From positions 12,631,938 through 12,695,937 of the forward strand of contig CM052358.1 in assembly GCA_028551475.1 (NCBI GenBank): DNA of 64,000 nt, read 5' to 3'. This DNA comes from Casuarina equisetifolia. Taxonomy: Eukaryota > Streptophyta > Magnoliopsida > Fagales > Casuarinaceae. The translations under genes and the position numbers were made by a program. The notes beneath the pieces were generated by a model, which had not been told where the DNA came from, did no database searches, and was given only the letters and a program-made list of their open reading frames with translations. Below are positions 36,723-50,369 of the stretch, in pieces; within the stretch, counting starts at the first letter, position 1, and every line of letters starts with the position of its first letter.

Positions 36723-39700
36723 TTAGCCGTCTTTTCCAAAACATACAGATTTCGCTCGAGAGTTTGTCATGAAGGTCTGTGGACCGCTTACAAAGAAACT
36801 ATCAGAATAACCTGCTGTCGTACTGGAGATCATCGACGTAACATTCTTCGACATTAAATGAAGTCCAGAAAAATGGTCACCCCAAATATCGTAGGTATAT
36901 TCATCCCCAAGTCCAGCGTTTTCTTCTGCTTTCTGGTAGTAGAGTTTTGATCCAGGAGCTCGAGCATGCGGAGCAATTGCAGAACTTGATGTCAGAAAGG
37001 GGGAAGGGTATGACACATCAAGGGCAGGCCTGCCAGGACGAGGGAAAGTAGCAGAAGGCAACAGTACAGGCTTATTAGTAGTTTTTCTTGGAGCCGATGG
37101 CTGCTCTTCAGTAGAAAAGAGCAAGTTGCTATCGCAATGCTTTGCAGTAACTTGTGGCTCCAATATGTTCACCTCATTAGTGGGTCGACAGAGTTGGTCC
37201 GCTGCTCCAGTATTTAGATACCTGGCCTCAATAATTTGTTCCACATCAGGAGACGCTGGCCATGTACGTTTACGGGTTACAGATATAACCGGGGACAAGG
37301 GAGATGAAGGTGTAGAGTTTCCACTTTGACTACTAGAAACTTCGGACAAAATTGTCAATTTGGAACCAGCACCCTTTCTCTTCCTTCGCCTCCTCCCCCC
37401 CTCCCCTTTCCCAGTTATGACTGTAAGATTATCATGTTGGGAAGCTTCTGTTGTATCAGAATTCTCAAATGCCACAGATTTTGACAGCAAAGAGGATGCG
37501 AGTGCTCTTTCCTTTCGACTATCAGATGAATCACGAATTTCTTCAAGATTTTCCATGAACGGGCTGACACGCTGAGCAGTCATTGGCTGTTCGGGGGTCT
37601 CACTCTGACCATCAGGATACCTGCGAACTGAAGTACGCACAGAGGCATTGTCATCCCCCATAGACTTTGGGAGCCTATCCACCTCACGAGGCACAGACAA
37701 CTTACCATTCCTCTGTTTCTGATGCGTATTAGCACTTTTCCCAGATCTCCTTAAAATAGTAGCAATGGAACTCCTTTCTCTCTTGCACAAGTCATCCAGA
37801 GAACCCAATGTAACATGAGAAAACAGGCGACGGAATACCAGTAGCATTAAGGAAATAACAAGAAGGAATGCTACAGAGGATTTCTTCACTTGCATCCAAA
37901 ACACTGATTTCTGACATATATTGAGCATGTAAATGGGCAGACCTGCCTTGATGGGAAACACTAGAATACCCGTATCCATGGCCAGCTCAAGATCTCTTTG
38001 TACCATAGATGAAGAAAAATCGTACTGGTATGATATCAGAAGCTTTGTTGATTCTCCAGGTTCAAGCAAAAAACCTTTACAAGTATGCACCATAAATCCA
38101 TCCTTCCTGCACTCTGTTCCAGAAACTCCAATTTTTCTCACCTCCAAGGGCAAGTCACCAGTGTTCTTAGCATAAATCTCTTTTGATAAGGGCTGTGAAC
38201 AGGCATAAATTGTTTCTTCCATGCGAATCAAAGTATTAGGGGAAGAGATGTTTAAAGGAATTGGCAAGTTGAGGTTAAACTCCACATTCTGTACTGGCTC
38301 AGACCCCTCCAGAAGGACTAGTGAAAGTGACACTCCAAATCCCCTCAATGATACCCACTCCACCCCAGAAAGATTGTTCCTTACGAGAGCTGAACTTCTC
38401 CACCTACATCGATTTGAAGGTTGGAAAGAAATTGGGCCAAAAGATGCTTTACCATTAGGATGAACATAAGCCTCGGTTACTGCATTCTCTGCTATTGAGA
38501 ACCCATATTTTGCTGGTGGGACAGATTCATCATGAACCAAACTACTGGATGGTGGTTGTACAAAACCATCCGGGCTCCTACATTCATCAATAATCTCTCC
38601 TGAATTTAGGATAAGCTGCATTATGACAGGCTGCTGGCTAGGATTCTTTACTGTGATCCACTTGGTGAAATGACTTCCAACCTCAACCATTGGGAAGGCT
38701 ACCTCGTGATCATCAAGCACAGACATGCCAGTAAGAGTACCGTGAGATTTCCAGTTCTCTAGCACCAATTCATCCGATTCTGCTGCGTCCAGAGCCTTTC
38801 AGATAATAAGTTAACCGAAGCATCTTGGTTATTGTGATCATATACATGAGAGTACATAAGAACAAACAGCATAACCGAAGTGCTAATTCAGAGTCTCTAA
38901 TGTCTCTAGTTTTAAGAAGCCACTCTCCACCACAGCCAAAAATAAATTACAAAATCTAGATCTGGTAACAGACAAATCTAGGTAGCCACATAGACAATAC
39001 CCTTCATAATTGGAATCAGGACCTTAACATTCTCTCCAATCTCACTAAATTGGCACCAAATGCATAAAAATAATGGGGCTTCCAATTTCAAATTCTATAC
39101 CCCCATTCCAGTTCCCAATGAACATCGGGCCACATTCAATTGACTCATTCTTCTTTCCCTTTTTACAGATTCTTTTTTCATTCGCATTAAAATCAAAAAA
39201 GAAATGCAATGTGAGGCTCTTGAGAAGAAAGGTGGTTCATTCTTAGAGATTCAATGAATAACAGAACTTGTTAGAAAGGCAAATGAAATGAGGGTGCACA
39301 TTGCATTTTAAATTTTCACGCATCAAAAGGAACATTTGTTTCCCAAAAAAGTAGAATAGGACCAAAAAGGAGGCAGAAGATTTCTCACAGCAGAAAGGAA
39401 GTAAAAGATCGGTAGAGACAACCAGACTGAAGAAACGGTGACCAAAATGGTGCAATATCCCAAATATGAACTCCCTATTCACTCAACAAAGGTAGCTACT
39501 TCTCTTGCCACAATAAAAAGGTACTTATTCTTCAGCAGTACACTTTAACACTAATATCGACAGTATAAAAACAAATATACAAAGATCTTAGACATTGAAG
39601 ACATCTAGGAAATCCAAATTTGTATCTATTATATTTCCAAGCTTTGATGAACCAATAAATCAATTTCTTTGCGCACAACTAAAGTCTGTCTTCAGCTAAA

Positions 39701-42700
39701 CGGTCTCCATTATACATACTGGACACAGGTGTGATATTATGTCACTTTCAAATTGTTAAGTAATGTTTGCTTAGTCATTAATGATAAGGCAAGCACGTGG
39801 TCACAGCATTGTTCTTTGGCAAGTGGATCTAAAGGTTAAGAACCACAGCAGAGTAACTAGACTTTCAAAAGCAAAATCACAGCTCATTTAGTGTCACATG
39901 ATCTATCAACCGTAAGGGATATGCATAAATAGAGATACAGCAAGTGAATTGGCATACCTTGGTCTTTGATTGTGAATGGATGCCATTGCCCAAGGGCCCT
40001 GCCCTCGTTGTGCCAGATTCGATCTTTTCAGACCAATACTCATATCCAATAGAAGAATCCTTCCGATGTCTTGAACAAAAATGGGTTATCTCCTTGCAAG
40101 GAATATGAACCTCAGGAGTACTTGAGTCATTAGTCAGCACAAATAACTTAGAACCTCTGTGTACAGAGGACACTTCAGGAGGAGAATCATCTCTTTCAAC
40201 ACACAGGCAAGTAACCAAAGCAGCTTGTGTGACAGTGCCAGGAAATAGCAGCAATCCTTCCACATATTTGACATGAAATTTTTTTGTGTCTGAAACTTCA
40301 CCAACCTTAACAATATTCAACAAGTGAGAAGCACCATTTCTGATATACAGTGCAACAACAACAGTTTCACCGGAATCACATCCAACTAAAGGTTCAAGAA
40401 ATGCTGAAATAGATCCTGAAAAATCATCATAGACAGTTTTCCCATGTAGCTCAGCTTCCAGAGGAACCATAACTGTATCAGACTTGTCTTGCGAAGACCT
40501 TAGCAACTGCATACAAAGTGCACCAAATATTTTGACCTCCGAGTCAATTGAGAAGTCTATCTCTACGATGGTCTCAGTGCTACCAGGTCCAAGCTCCCAG
40601 TTTCCATGAGGTCTTATTGCCAAATATGGTGAACCAACTGGACCACTTTTCACAACCAACTGCTCCTTAAAACTTGGCAAACCAAGTTCATTTGAGCCCC
40701 AAAAGTTGCCTGTACTACAAAACATTTCTGTATAGTACGAGGTATGCCCTACAGAAATAGACATCCATCCAGTCACTTTCTCCACATGGAGGATTTCATC
40801 AAAGGGATTGAAGAAAGACAAATTCTTCGTCCACCTCCCACTGGAAGAAACATCCAGACCTAATATAGGCTGAATTCCATAAGGTGACTCAACTGCAAAG
40901 CCCTTGGCCTGGATCAGGAAACCACCTAAGCTTGTCTGCAAAACCAATTGAGCAGAAGACAGGCCCAACGATCTAGGTAAGTACACAAAACAGATTGAAG
41001 CTACTTCACCAGGTCCAAGAGAAGCCTCACTAAAATTGCACGGATAGAACTGAAAGTCAGTACTGAATGGTTCATAGACATGTAAAATGCTGTCATTGCA
41101 TGTATTTTCCACAGTCAGGAATGCTAATGAAGGAAGAAACAAATGCTTTTGTCCCCAGTCCATTATGGTAGGGTTGATTTCTATACTAGGAGAGGAAAAC
41201 TCATCAAAATAACCTCCTTTGGTCATCTCAGAGCTCTTTTCAGGTCCAAAGCTTCTGCAATTTTGATTTAGTAAAGATCTTCTTGATGAAGAAAGATAAT
41301 TAGGTTTAGGATCGTCAGCTTGAATGGATGATAACTCGTTAACATACTCTTTGGAGTTTAAAGAACAAGAAACAACCCCTCCTTTCAATAGCTTGAACAC
41401 ACCAAAGTCGGATGACCAGCTTTTATTACTCGCCCGCCCATTACCCTTAGTAGATTCTTCTGGTAATGGACCATTTGACTGCTCCCCAGAAACTTCTAAA
41501 CCAGCTACTTTTTGTCCGTGCTCTTCATAAGCAAAACCACGTAATGTTGAAGGGAAGCAGAATGAATGAGAATTGGTACAAACCATCCCAGGACTCAAGT
41601 GGCTAATCAGATCTCCATATCCTGAGCAGATGTCACCAACTTCAGTAACATCATATTGCTCTCCGAAGGACTCACATGCATCATGTTCCACTGACTTCAG
41701 CATCCCATTCGTGGAGCTTGGTCCACATGTAGCTCGGCAAAAAAGGATACATGAGAAAACCACTATGGTTTGGAATATTCTGACTGGGTGAAACAATCCC
41801 CTGAATAAGCCGGAATCATAATTAGTACATGGGAGCATGGTTTTCATTTACAGTAACATTTTGAGAGATTGACACTAATGAAGAAACTTTCTGCCAACTA
41901 TGAAGAATTTATACAAATCTATGAATAAAAGAATTTCACTTATTTGATAGTTAATCTAATAGCGGCAATCTCATAGTTTTCCCCAAATATATGGCACTAA
42001 ATAAAGTAACCGCGTTAACTACTTGTACTGACTTTACTCTCAACACAAATTTTCTTTTCTTTTCTTTTCTTTTGCTTTTGCTTTTGCTTTTTCGTTTTTC
42101 CTAAAAGGTACGATTTGCATGAATGCAAGGTCGGCCGCAATTTCATTTTCTTTTTCTCAGCAGCCAAACAGAGTCAAAGTGGCCATGATATGAACTCAAT
42201 TAGGCATATTATCTAGTGCACTACGACCAAAAGCTATATAAAGCCAAGAAACATTTAAAGAAACAATGAATAGGCCCAACTATGTCGCATTAGCAGACGA
42301 TGACTGAAATAAATTCCAGATTCTAATGGTTCCGCAAAATTAATTACTAATCCCAATTGTAACCACCAGTTATCTTCCTTCTGTTTTAACTTGAATTGAA
42401 AATTACCCAACGAAACCAGAAACCATCAGGCTGTAAATAACTATCTAACCCTTTCTTCCGACGGTAATTGACATGATTCTCATCCATTACTAACAGCTGG
42501 AACGTAGCATTGATAACTCCAAAAGCACTTCGTAAGAATCACTTAACCAAGTCAAGTGATCGGCTAAACTACACAGTTGGCTCAAATCAATAAACCCGAA
42601 TAGATTTCCAATCCAAACGTGAAGAAACAGGAAATGAACGCCGAACAGACCCCAACAACGGAAAAGAAAAAGCAATAAGCTTTCCGGTAGTAGTCCCAAA

Positions 42701-42988
42701 AGCAGATTTCTTCTTTTACTAAGCGTCAAAATAAGGAGGAAAACAGAAGAGGGAGTAGTTGATGAGATGAAGAGAAAAAAGAAAGCGGTTTTAGAGAAGA
42801 GAGAATCGGAAACAAGCGAAATAAAGGGTGGAGAGGCACAGTGTCAAGAGTAACCTGCTGTGGTACTTGAAGAGCTGCTCCAAAACACCGATCGTTAGGG
42901 CCTCGAGGTCCATGTCCGAGAAAGAGACCCAATCATCAGAGCAATTTCTAGGGTTACGCCTGATATCAGTGGCCTCGGGGCTGTACAA
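36723..42988 (-). CDS. TMEM131-like transmembrane protein, complete
   Basis: Three exons on the minus strand: 42988 or 42913-42855, 41800-39958 and 38795-36723, with phase-consistent GT-AG junctions (HS-R-GLFHP and SKTK-ALDA). Starting at the ATG at 42913 (MDLEALTIGVLEQLF) gives about 1324 residues, the size I expect for plant homologues; an in-frame ATG at 42988 would add 25. A hydrophobic segment at residues 28-41 (IFQTIVVFSCILFC) looks like a signal or anchor. From about residue 224 (SPSIEINPTIMDWGQ) come the repeated beta-sandwich modules of the TMEM131 N-terminal family, with FPGTVTQAA and LEPGES-type loops. A single transmembrane segment lies at about 940-960 (FLLVISLMLLVF). A long Ser/Pro/Arg-rich tail with a basic GRRRRKRKGAG patch follows. 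Animal TMEM131 helps collagen secretion by recruiting secretory cargo; the plant role is unknown. Confidence 0.9.
38796..39957 (-). other. Second intron of the TMEM131-like gene
   Basis: A 1162-bp GT-AG intron with no recognisable gene or element. The exon on each side is confidently read, so the boundaries are firm. Confidence 0.8.
41801..42854 (-). other. First intron of the TMEM131-like gene
   Basis: A 1054-bp GT-AG intron. On the plus strand it contains a pyrimidine-rich TTTTC/TTTTGC pentamer run at about 42052-42102. No hidden gene was recognised. Confidence 0.75.
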
Positions 42989-43055
42989 GCCTACGAATCA
43001 AGCACACCTGATAACAGCGAATGAATGGTCACTGAGAACCAACCAGGCTCTATAG

Positions 43056-46000
43056 ACAGAGAGACAGAAGAAGATGAAATGACCGATTTCCCACTCCCAT
43101 CAATCAGAAATTACAGACTAATGTGTTCCATAGCGGTAGCGTTGCTTTAAAAAGTTCCTTGAATTTAATAATTTTATCGGAAAAAATAAGTGACTCTTAA
43201 CAACTTCATACATTAAAGTCCTTATACGAGTAACCCAATTTCTATATAAAGTCATATCTAATAAACCATATTTCCAATTGCATCTGATTGAATTCCAAAG
43301 CTCAAAACATCATCAAAAGCTTTAATTTATTTTATAGAATGATGTGACTTGCATGTCACACGCATTAAAAAAAAAAGCATCTAAAATATAGAGATATAAC
43401 AGATAGATATCACGTCTTCGTTGTTTTTTTATGACTAGGGAAGATTATTGTTTATCAGGCACTCATTTTGTGGTCGAGTTATTCATAGAAAAGATTCCTT
43501 CTCAATATAATAATATTTATGGCTAATTTAATGTAGCAGTGAATCTTTAAAAGATTCCTCCATTGTTGGCCAGAAATTTTGCATCACTTTGCAAAGTGAT
43601 GAAGAGGATTGGTGTAATCTTTGGAATATCCCTCAAACTTTCGGCAGTCGTGATGCTTCTTGCATTGTGTTTTGAAGGAGTTTTTCTGGAATGAACATAG
43701 ACATCCAAGATAAGAACCACACCATAAATGTTTCGGACACAGGCTGATGACAACCTCTGTTTTGTTTTTTCCCAGATGCCACCTTGACCAGGTCCCATGG
43801 GAGGCAACTTCTTGGGAGCCGGCTCGTACGTCCTTCGGGCGTCCCCACAGCGCTGTTGACAGTGACGGAGAATCTAGGCATTCTTGGTTATGGTTATAGT
43901 CGCATACTGTGGCGGCAACCGCTGACGCAGCAGCGAGAACATGGCGGGCTGTCCGTATACGAGCCGTTGGTTTATAGACTCAACGTCCTTGACGGTTGGA
44001 TCCGAGTCTTTCGCCGTCGTATCTACTGGGACACGGTGGGCCGCCAAACAAAGGGCCCGTCCTCGCGGTTGGTGGGACTGGACGTGAGCTGGGGCAAGGG
44101 GAATTGACGGCTAAGATTCGAGTGGGACCATTTGCGGAAATGTACGTCATGTCTACGTCAACAGGTAGGAATAAATGCATGGGACGGCGCCGCGCTTGGA
44201 ACCATTACACATGATGTTACTGTTTTCTCTTGTCTTGTCGTAGCTTCTCCGTTATTTTTCGCTGTTTCGTCTCAGGACATAGGCTACAAAAAAGGAAGGA
44301 TATGCTATTTGTTTTCAACCCTGGAGGCTTGTTACTTCTTCTTCAATTATTTTGACACATAATATGAATATAGCCGAGACCAGTTAGTTTCAAAAAGCTT
44401 GTTTTCCATTTTTTGCAAACTATTTTGGAAGAAGCCTGGTTTGTTAAACAGCCTGTTAAGTTAACATCTTTGGGTTAAAAAAAGAAAAGAAATAAATCAG
44501 TGAAGCAAAAAGCAAATAATTTATCAATCCTCTTAAAATATTATTTTTTTTTGTGGATAATAGAATGAGAGAATTAAGAGATTTATCAGGAAAGGAGGTT
44601 CCAACTCTGGCCTCTCATGTAGTAAAGACCCTAGATGCTACAGAATTGTTAAAACTTAAGCCTTTAAGGCTGACGAATACCGAAAAAAAATGAAAAGCAA
44701 AGTCAATATGTAGTTTAAGTCAACAAAGTTGAAAAATGGAACGAAAAGAGAAGCCATTATTGAGAAGAACTCCCTCTCATTTCTGCTTTGTCTTCGTTGC
44801 TTCTTTTGATTGTAATTCACGCTCCCGCAGTATTCTGGGTAGGTAATTTCGAGCAGAGACTCGAACCAGACTATAAAGTCATAATTGGAACAGATCCCGT
44901 ATAAGGGTGCAGTCTCTCCTGCAACGCGTTTACATGGGACCATTCTCTTCACATGAATCAACTTCCAAATAAAATAGTTTAGAGCTCAAGCTACGCGTGA
45001 CCATTAACATATAGTGCCTGTATTATTGCAATAGATTCTAGCGTCCTAGTAAGATAAGGTTCCAATAATAGTCAACGGAATCTTGGATCCCCGTTGGAAA
45101 CTCAGCTCCAGGAGTTGCTGTTGATTACGTAACGGGGATCATCATAAAAATTATTGGAGTTTATTTTAATTGGGTCACATCCAAACACGTATTTTAAGAG
45201 ATTCTTACGTATCCGTGTTGAATATATCAGCACCATCGCGAGTTCCAAAATTGTTCATTTTTGTAGTCTTGCGCGAGAGGCCAGCTTAGGTCAGCCTGGG
45301 AATCTTCGGTGGGTCAGGGTGGTCCAGTGGGGGAAGCCCACCTTTTTCATTCATTGCGTTACCGCTTTAGGTCTCATCTTAGTCTTGTCTGGGCCATATA
45401 ATCATGGGCCAACAGCTTGAAGTAAGGCAATCTTCAGCATGTAAAATGCGGCAGAGAAGTTTAGGAACGGGCAACCCGTAAGGCACACAACAAAACGATT
45501 CAACCCCTCAACGCCACAAACCCTTGAATCTGAGGTTGACATGCACTAGAATTTGATGAAGTTAGCTGTGGTTCTTAGCTAAATCTAGGTTGATCTGGTT
45601 GGATTTAGTAGAGTCAATGCCATTCCACAATAAGGTTATCAATAATCTATGGCAGATCTTCAGAACTGCTAGAAGACCTCAGAAACCTTGTTCGCAACCT
45701 TGTTGGCTGGGAAGGCATCACGTTCCAGAAAAATAAAGAAAAGAGGCACGAAAATAGCATATGCCTCTGAAAACAGAAAGAGAGAACAGAATCTTATGGT
45801 TGGTGTAGAGTACACAGAATTAGTCAAGTAAGAGCGCTTAAAACTACGAGGATTGGCAAACTTAGAGACGACACTCTTTCCGGGTACAGGCCTAGGACAA
45901 GAACAACAGTTTTCTAAGGTGGCAACTAACTATTCAGCTACAACTCAAAACTTCAACTGAGATTTTAAGATAAAAGTAAAAAATAGAAAAGGGAAAAAGT

Positions 46001-48629
46001 ATAAGAACAAATTCAATAAACATTCTCATTGACAAGCATTTGGTTTAGTTGGAGTAAACAGTGTTTGGTTCTAAGTTTGATATTGGGTGCATATATGCAT
46101 ATGTGGACATGTGCTTTTTTACTTCTTTTTTAAATAGAAGAAAACAGTAGTAGACACTCTCACTTTTAGTTCTAGAGCTCAACCGGAACTTCTTTACTAG
46201 TAAACCTTTACTTCATGCTCAAATCTTAAACCGAATCACAAGGCGCCCCAAGCGCATGCTTCAACTGGCGTAATTTATAGTATAGTTGCCACCCACAAGG
46301 CTTTGTCTTCATGTTAAACCGAAAGCTTACAAGTTGAGAGGCAAATGATTTCCGGAAACCTTGCGAAACATGTAAAGCAGCCTTTTGATTAATTATTTAT
46401 GAGTTTGTCGTTGTCGTTAATTGGATTTTTTATTCTCTTTTCCTTTTATACTCGAATGTCTTTGTCGTTCGCTAAAAAGTATCGACGAAGCATTAAAGTG
46501 GGAATGAATTTGCTGATTTTCGCCTTTGGCTTAAACAAACTCGACGACCACTGTTTGCAAGTGCACTTGAAGCCAACGATTCTCAAGTATGTTCTTAATG
46601 CATTACAGCTTTAGTCATGGTAGCCATTAAGGATCATATCGATTTAAATTCTCAAAGCTAATGGTTCCCAGCTTCCCTGGCAGGTTTTCAGGTCGACTAG
46701 TTGTACTCTTTGCCCTGAAAAGCTTAGATGCGTCAGATCATCAACTTTGCAGTTTCAGAAGGTGAAAGATTATCTGAATGACTTTGTTTATTATATATTA
46801 TTTATCCTTTAATTAATATGTATTAAACTTCTTTCGAAGAATGAGCATGAACAGAAGAAGAGTTCATTATTTTGCTCATTTGCATCACGTAAAGAGACTT
46901 AGTGATTGATGCAAAATTATTGTATCTAGTTTAAGTTTTTTGTGAAGTTGGTGTTTCGACAAGCCTCAAATTGACACCCGCTAAGATTCATTCCTAACGT
47001 TCCCAAATCAAAATCCCACCAAAAACTAGGATAATATTATCTCTGCTTAGTTGTATGTATTTTTCGCTTGTCCCACTACATTTTGCAACTATCATCTTAA
47101 ATTTTCTTTCAATTTCGTTCCCTAAAGCCTCACTCGAATCCACAATTACACAATTGTACGTGATATTTCCAGTATGGACTTCTATTCAGATTGGCTTCCG
47201 GTGCTAAGTGGTTTCTTTTGCCTTTTAAACAACTCCCGGCTCTCATTACGGCCACAATGGGCCGTATATATCTGTCACCATTCCACATGCACCGTCCGCA
47301 CTAGCCAGCCCACTTTTGTTTAAACACGCTATTTTAGAATACATGTATCACGAACTTTTACAGGACTTGGGTTCTTCAAGTAAGACTCACAATTGTGCGA
47401 GACATATGATTTAGATTATTCATTTATGTTTTTTAGTAGGGATTCCACACCTACAAATGTTAACTTCAGATATTATTTCTTATGCCCATTGGATCCCAAG
47501 AACATTTCCTTTTGCTTTTCTTATTAATTTAGACGGTCTAACTTTACATCTCTTCCCTGAACTTTTTGCAGTTCCATTTTTTCAAAAGCTTCTTAGCCAA
47601 TGAACGTGATCACTAACAGCCAAGGAGAAATTATACCCTTGCATTTATGGCAAGATTGAACTGAAGAAGCAAAAGAAAGTTTCCCCAAACTGAGGATGTC
47701 TCGAGGCCTGTGCTACATACACAAAAGTACGACGGACAAAAGCTAGTGGACTCAGTTGCCTTATGTTTAAAAGCAAGACCAGGCAGACCAAGAGACGAGC
47801 ATACACTACATCTCTAGGCCCAGCACTAACTCGGTCTGCTCAAGAGAGTCTTTAATGGAAGAAGTCTCAAGTGGCCTTGAGGAGCGAAATGGTTATCATG
47901 CTCAGAGAGGCCTATCTGTCCACTCACTGCCTACCAGACTAGCCGCCCACTCACGACAAAACCAGCAACCAGAAAGACCGCAGGAACAGAACCCGCAAGC
48001 CCATCGATAGTCTTAATACCGTACGGTTGAATACAATTACTGCTTCAGTATTATGAGTAGATTGAACTTGTTCACAAATATGCTCTTCAACATACAATTG
48101 TCTTGCACGCTCCAGTTAACTATCTGTTTTCTGCAATTCATTTCCTTAAGCCCTTCCAGTGCTTTTCCAGCGAGGTGTGGATTTAAAATCATTTTGTTTC
48201 CAGGAATGCCATTTATTAGGGTTGGTGGAAGATTTCATCACTTACTTTGAGATCCCTAATTTCCAATGGTTCGCTCCTTTTTTAGCCGCATCAGCAGATG
48301 TCTTGACTCGCGTTACACAGAGTTTTTACTTATTAGCATGTAGGAGGTGATACTTCAATGGCAAATCTTTTATTCTAAATTGCAAGATTATGAAACTTTG
48401 TAGGTGTCCAGTATCATACTGGTTGTGTGTTTGATAAGATGAAGATATATAGAGGATTTTAAAGGGTTTAAACAATAATACTAATTAACTGGTTTGGATA
48501 TAAGCTGTTATAATGACTATGAGCAATGATAATGCTAACACTGGGCTTGTTATAAAACGTGTATAAGTCAAGAGTTATATGTATCAACTGCAACTATGCT
48601 ATGTAAATAGATCAAAATTGGGTTTGAAC
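43056..48629. other. Intergenic, promoter side of the TMEM131-like gene
   Basis: The first few hundred bases should carry the promoter of the minus-strand gene. The stretch at about 43780-44215 is unusually GC-rich for this region and holds two ACGT-core motifs (TACGTCA and CTACGTCA) near 44144-44160. Open frames overlap there on both strands, but none resembles a family I know. No tRNA gene, transposon or gene was identified in the rest. Confidence 0.5.
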
Positions 48630-48775
48630 AAACTTTAATTATCTTTTTTTCTTTGTTGTTTGGTAAAAGAGACGAAGTTTTTGGAGTTTGAACACCTGAC
48701 TCGAAGATTAGGCACTAATAGTCTTTCCAATTGGCTATCAACCTAGGCTTAAACCAACTTGAATTATATACTAAT
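48630..48775 (-). mobile_element. Candidate tRNA-derived SINE
   Basis: On the minus strand, TGATAGCCAATTGG (48740-48727) resembles a tRNA A box. GTTCAAACTCC (48693-48683) resembles a B box at tRNA-like spacing. It is followed by an A-rich end (about 48660-48635). Target duplications were not found, and the boundaries are estimates. Confidence 0.4.
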
Positions 48776-49119
48776 TTAGAAAGCTTACCTTTGGGTGGAT
48801 TTTCCTGTGCTTATGCTCCTTCTATTTTTAATATACATACCATTACTCTATCCACAAAAAGGCAAATGAAGGGAAGAAGAAGAAGATAAATGGAGGGACA
48901 TTTGTGTTGGCAATGATATGAATTAGAGCTTTCTTTTCAAAACAAAAGAGGAAAGAAATACAACATTGCTCAGGGAGATTGGAAAAAACCACAATGGTGG
49001 ATTCATTGCTCCTATATTTTCTAAAATATTTAGTAACAAGTCTTTCAAAAAGAAGAAATGCTTATAATCACAAAAAGTGCCAAAAATACCTGAAAATCTG
49101 GTATAAGATCCCATTATTG

Positions 49120-49550
49120 CAATCTGTCATGATCCCAAACCATCCATGCCAAAAACCTTAAAGTTGTTGGCTTAGTTGGAATCATTTCTCTTGAATAATA
49201 TTACCAACTTAAGTAAAACCCACCACATTTTGTAGTTAATGCCCCACAAAGGCCCATCCAAATCTAGGTTCTAATTTGAGATGTGGTTTCATTTGTGGAT
49301 GCCTATGGTAGCCTATCTCACTTAACTATAGAGGCTTCACTTTAGGTGGCTACCCTCTGTAGCACCATAGGTAGCCTTTTTCATAGGTTGTCTCATCTGT
49401 GATTTGAACTCGGAATATGGGGCTAATTGTGATATCAATTGTCATGATCCTAAACCATTCAAGCCAAAAGCCCTAAGACTATTGGCTTGGCCAAAATCAT
49501 TTCTCTTGAATACCATTATCAACTTGGGTACCACCCTTCGGTTTGCATAA
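49120..49550 (-). repeat. Direct repeats with a SINE-like B box
   Basis: Segments at about 49127-49220 and 49442-49536 are similar. Both start GTCATGATCC and share TTGGCTT and ATCATTTCTCTTGAATA, about 316 bases apart. Between them, on the minus strand, GAGTTCAAATCA (about 49390-49410) resembles a polymerase III B box. This could be two nested SINEs or one tandem duplication. Confidence 0.45.
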
Positions 49551-49916
49551 TCTATGTTCTAATCCTAGATCATGACACAATCTAACTACATGTTATGTAT
49601 TATATCCTTATCTTCTCTCAAAAAGTCTTATTAATTAGTGAAGTTATGCCTTAAAATGGCTACTAGCTTTCACATCGTAAAAGCAAAGTTTCTTGGAGAT
49701 CTTGTGGAAAAGATTAGGATCATTTCTTAGAAACCCTTAGCTTGCATCTTTAGCTTGGAATTTCTTTTGCCACATTTATTAATTATGTATTCTTCATTAG
49801 AAAAGGAAAAAGATCTCATTGTTGTAGTATGCCACTTCTTTATTATGCATGGTGATCATGCAGGAGGTTTCCTGATACATCCTTGGGTCCACCTTCATAA
49901 GAGTGTCAATAAAAGT

Positions 49917-50369
49917 TGTCCTTAATAGTATTGCCAAAAGCTATGCAACATTGAGAGAAAGTAGAAAAGAAATTGAATGGTGAAGACTTGTATGGAAAGG
50001 AATAATACTAGTAGAATTTTATTTGTTAGATTATTTTAAAAGACAAGTTAACCACAATAGATAGAGTGGTAGTATGAAATAACTTAGTAGACCTATAGTG
50101 TAACTTTTCTAGCAAAAAGAAAAATCACATGAATATTTATTCTTTAATTGTAGGTTCACAAATTCCATTTAGAGGACTTTGTTAGGTATGAATAGATTAT
50201 CTCAAAAAGTTGAACAATTGAGAGTACGAGTATGTTAGATGATCGAGACTGTTAAATGTAAAAGTTTTTTAGTGTCCTTACTTGGTGTATTATTCAAAGT
50301 TATTTTGTATTATATTTGAAGAGAAAAGAATAGAAGAAAATTTAATAATAAAAGTATAGACAGGTTGAC
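49917..50369 (+). mobile_element. LINE 3' fragment, 5'-truncated
   Basis: Opens with TATTGCCAAAAGCTATG of the same LINE family as at 25-28 kb, passes the zf-RVT region, and is cut at 50370 by a solo LTR. Stops interrupt the frame throughout. Confidence 0.75.

Noticed and set aside
41801-41847. In-frame ATG at 41847 as the start of the TMEM131-like protein
   Set aside because: It lies upstream of a good acceptor (TATTCAG at 41807-41801), and joining the 42855 exon gives the conserved HSRGLFHP reading; it would serve only if exon 1 were skipped.
43784-44107. 107-codon open frame on the plus strand
   Set aside because: GC-rich stretch with overlapping frames on both strands, no recognisable domain, start context or splice context.
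44860-44890. TGGTTCGAGTCTC on the minus strand, like a tRNA T-arm or SINE B box
   Set aside because: No acceptor stem, D-arm or A box could be placed at the right distance on either side, so no tRNA call was made.
46399-46614. 71-codon frame with a hydrophobic N terminus, a possible secreted peptide
   Set aside because: No conserved peptide motif near its C terminus and surrounding sequence looks non-coding; too weak to call a gene.
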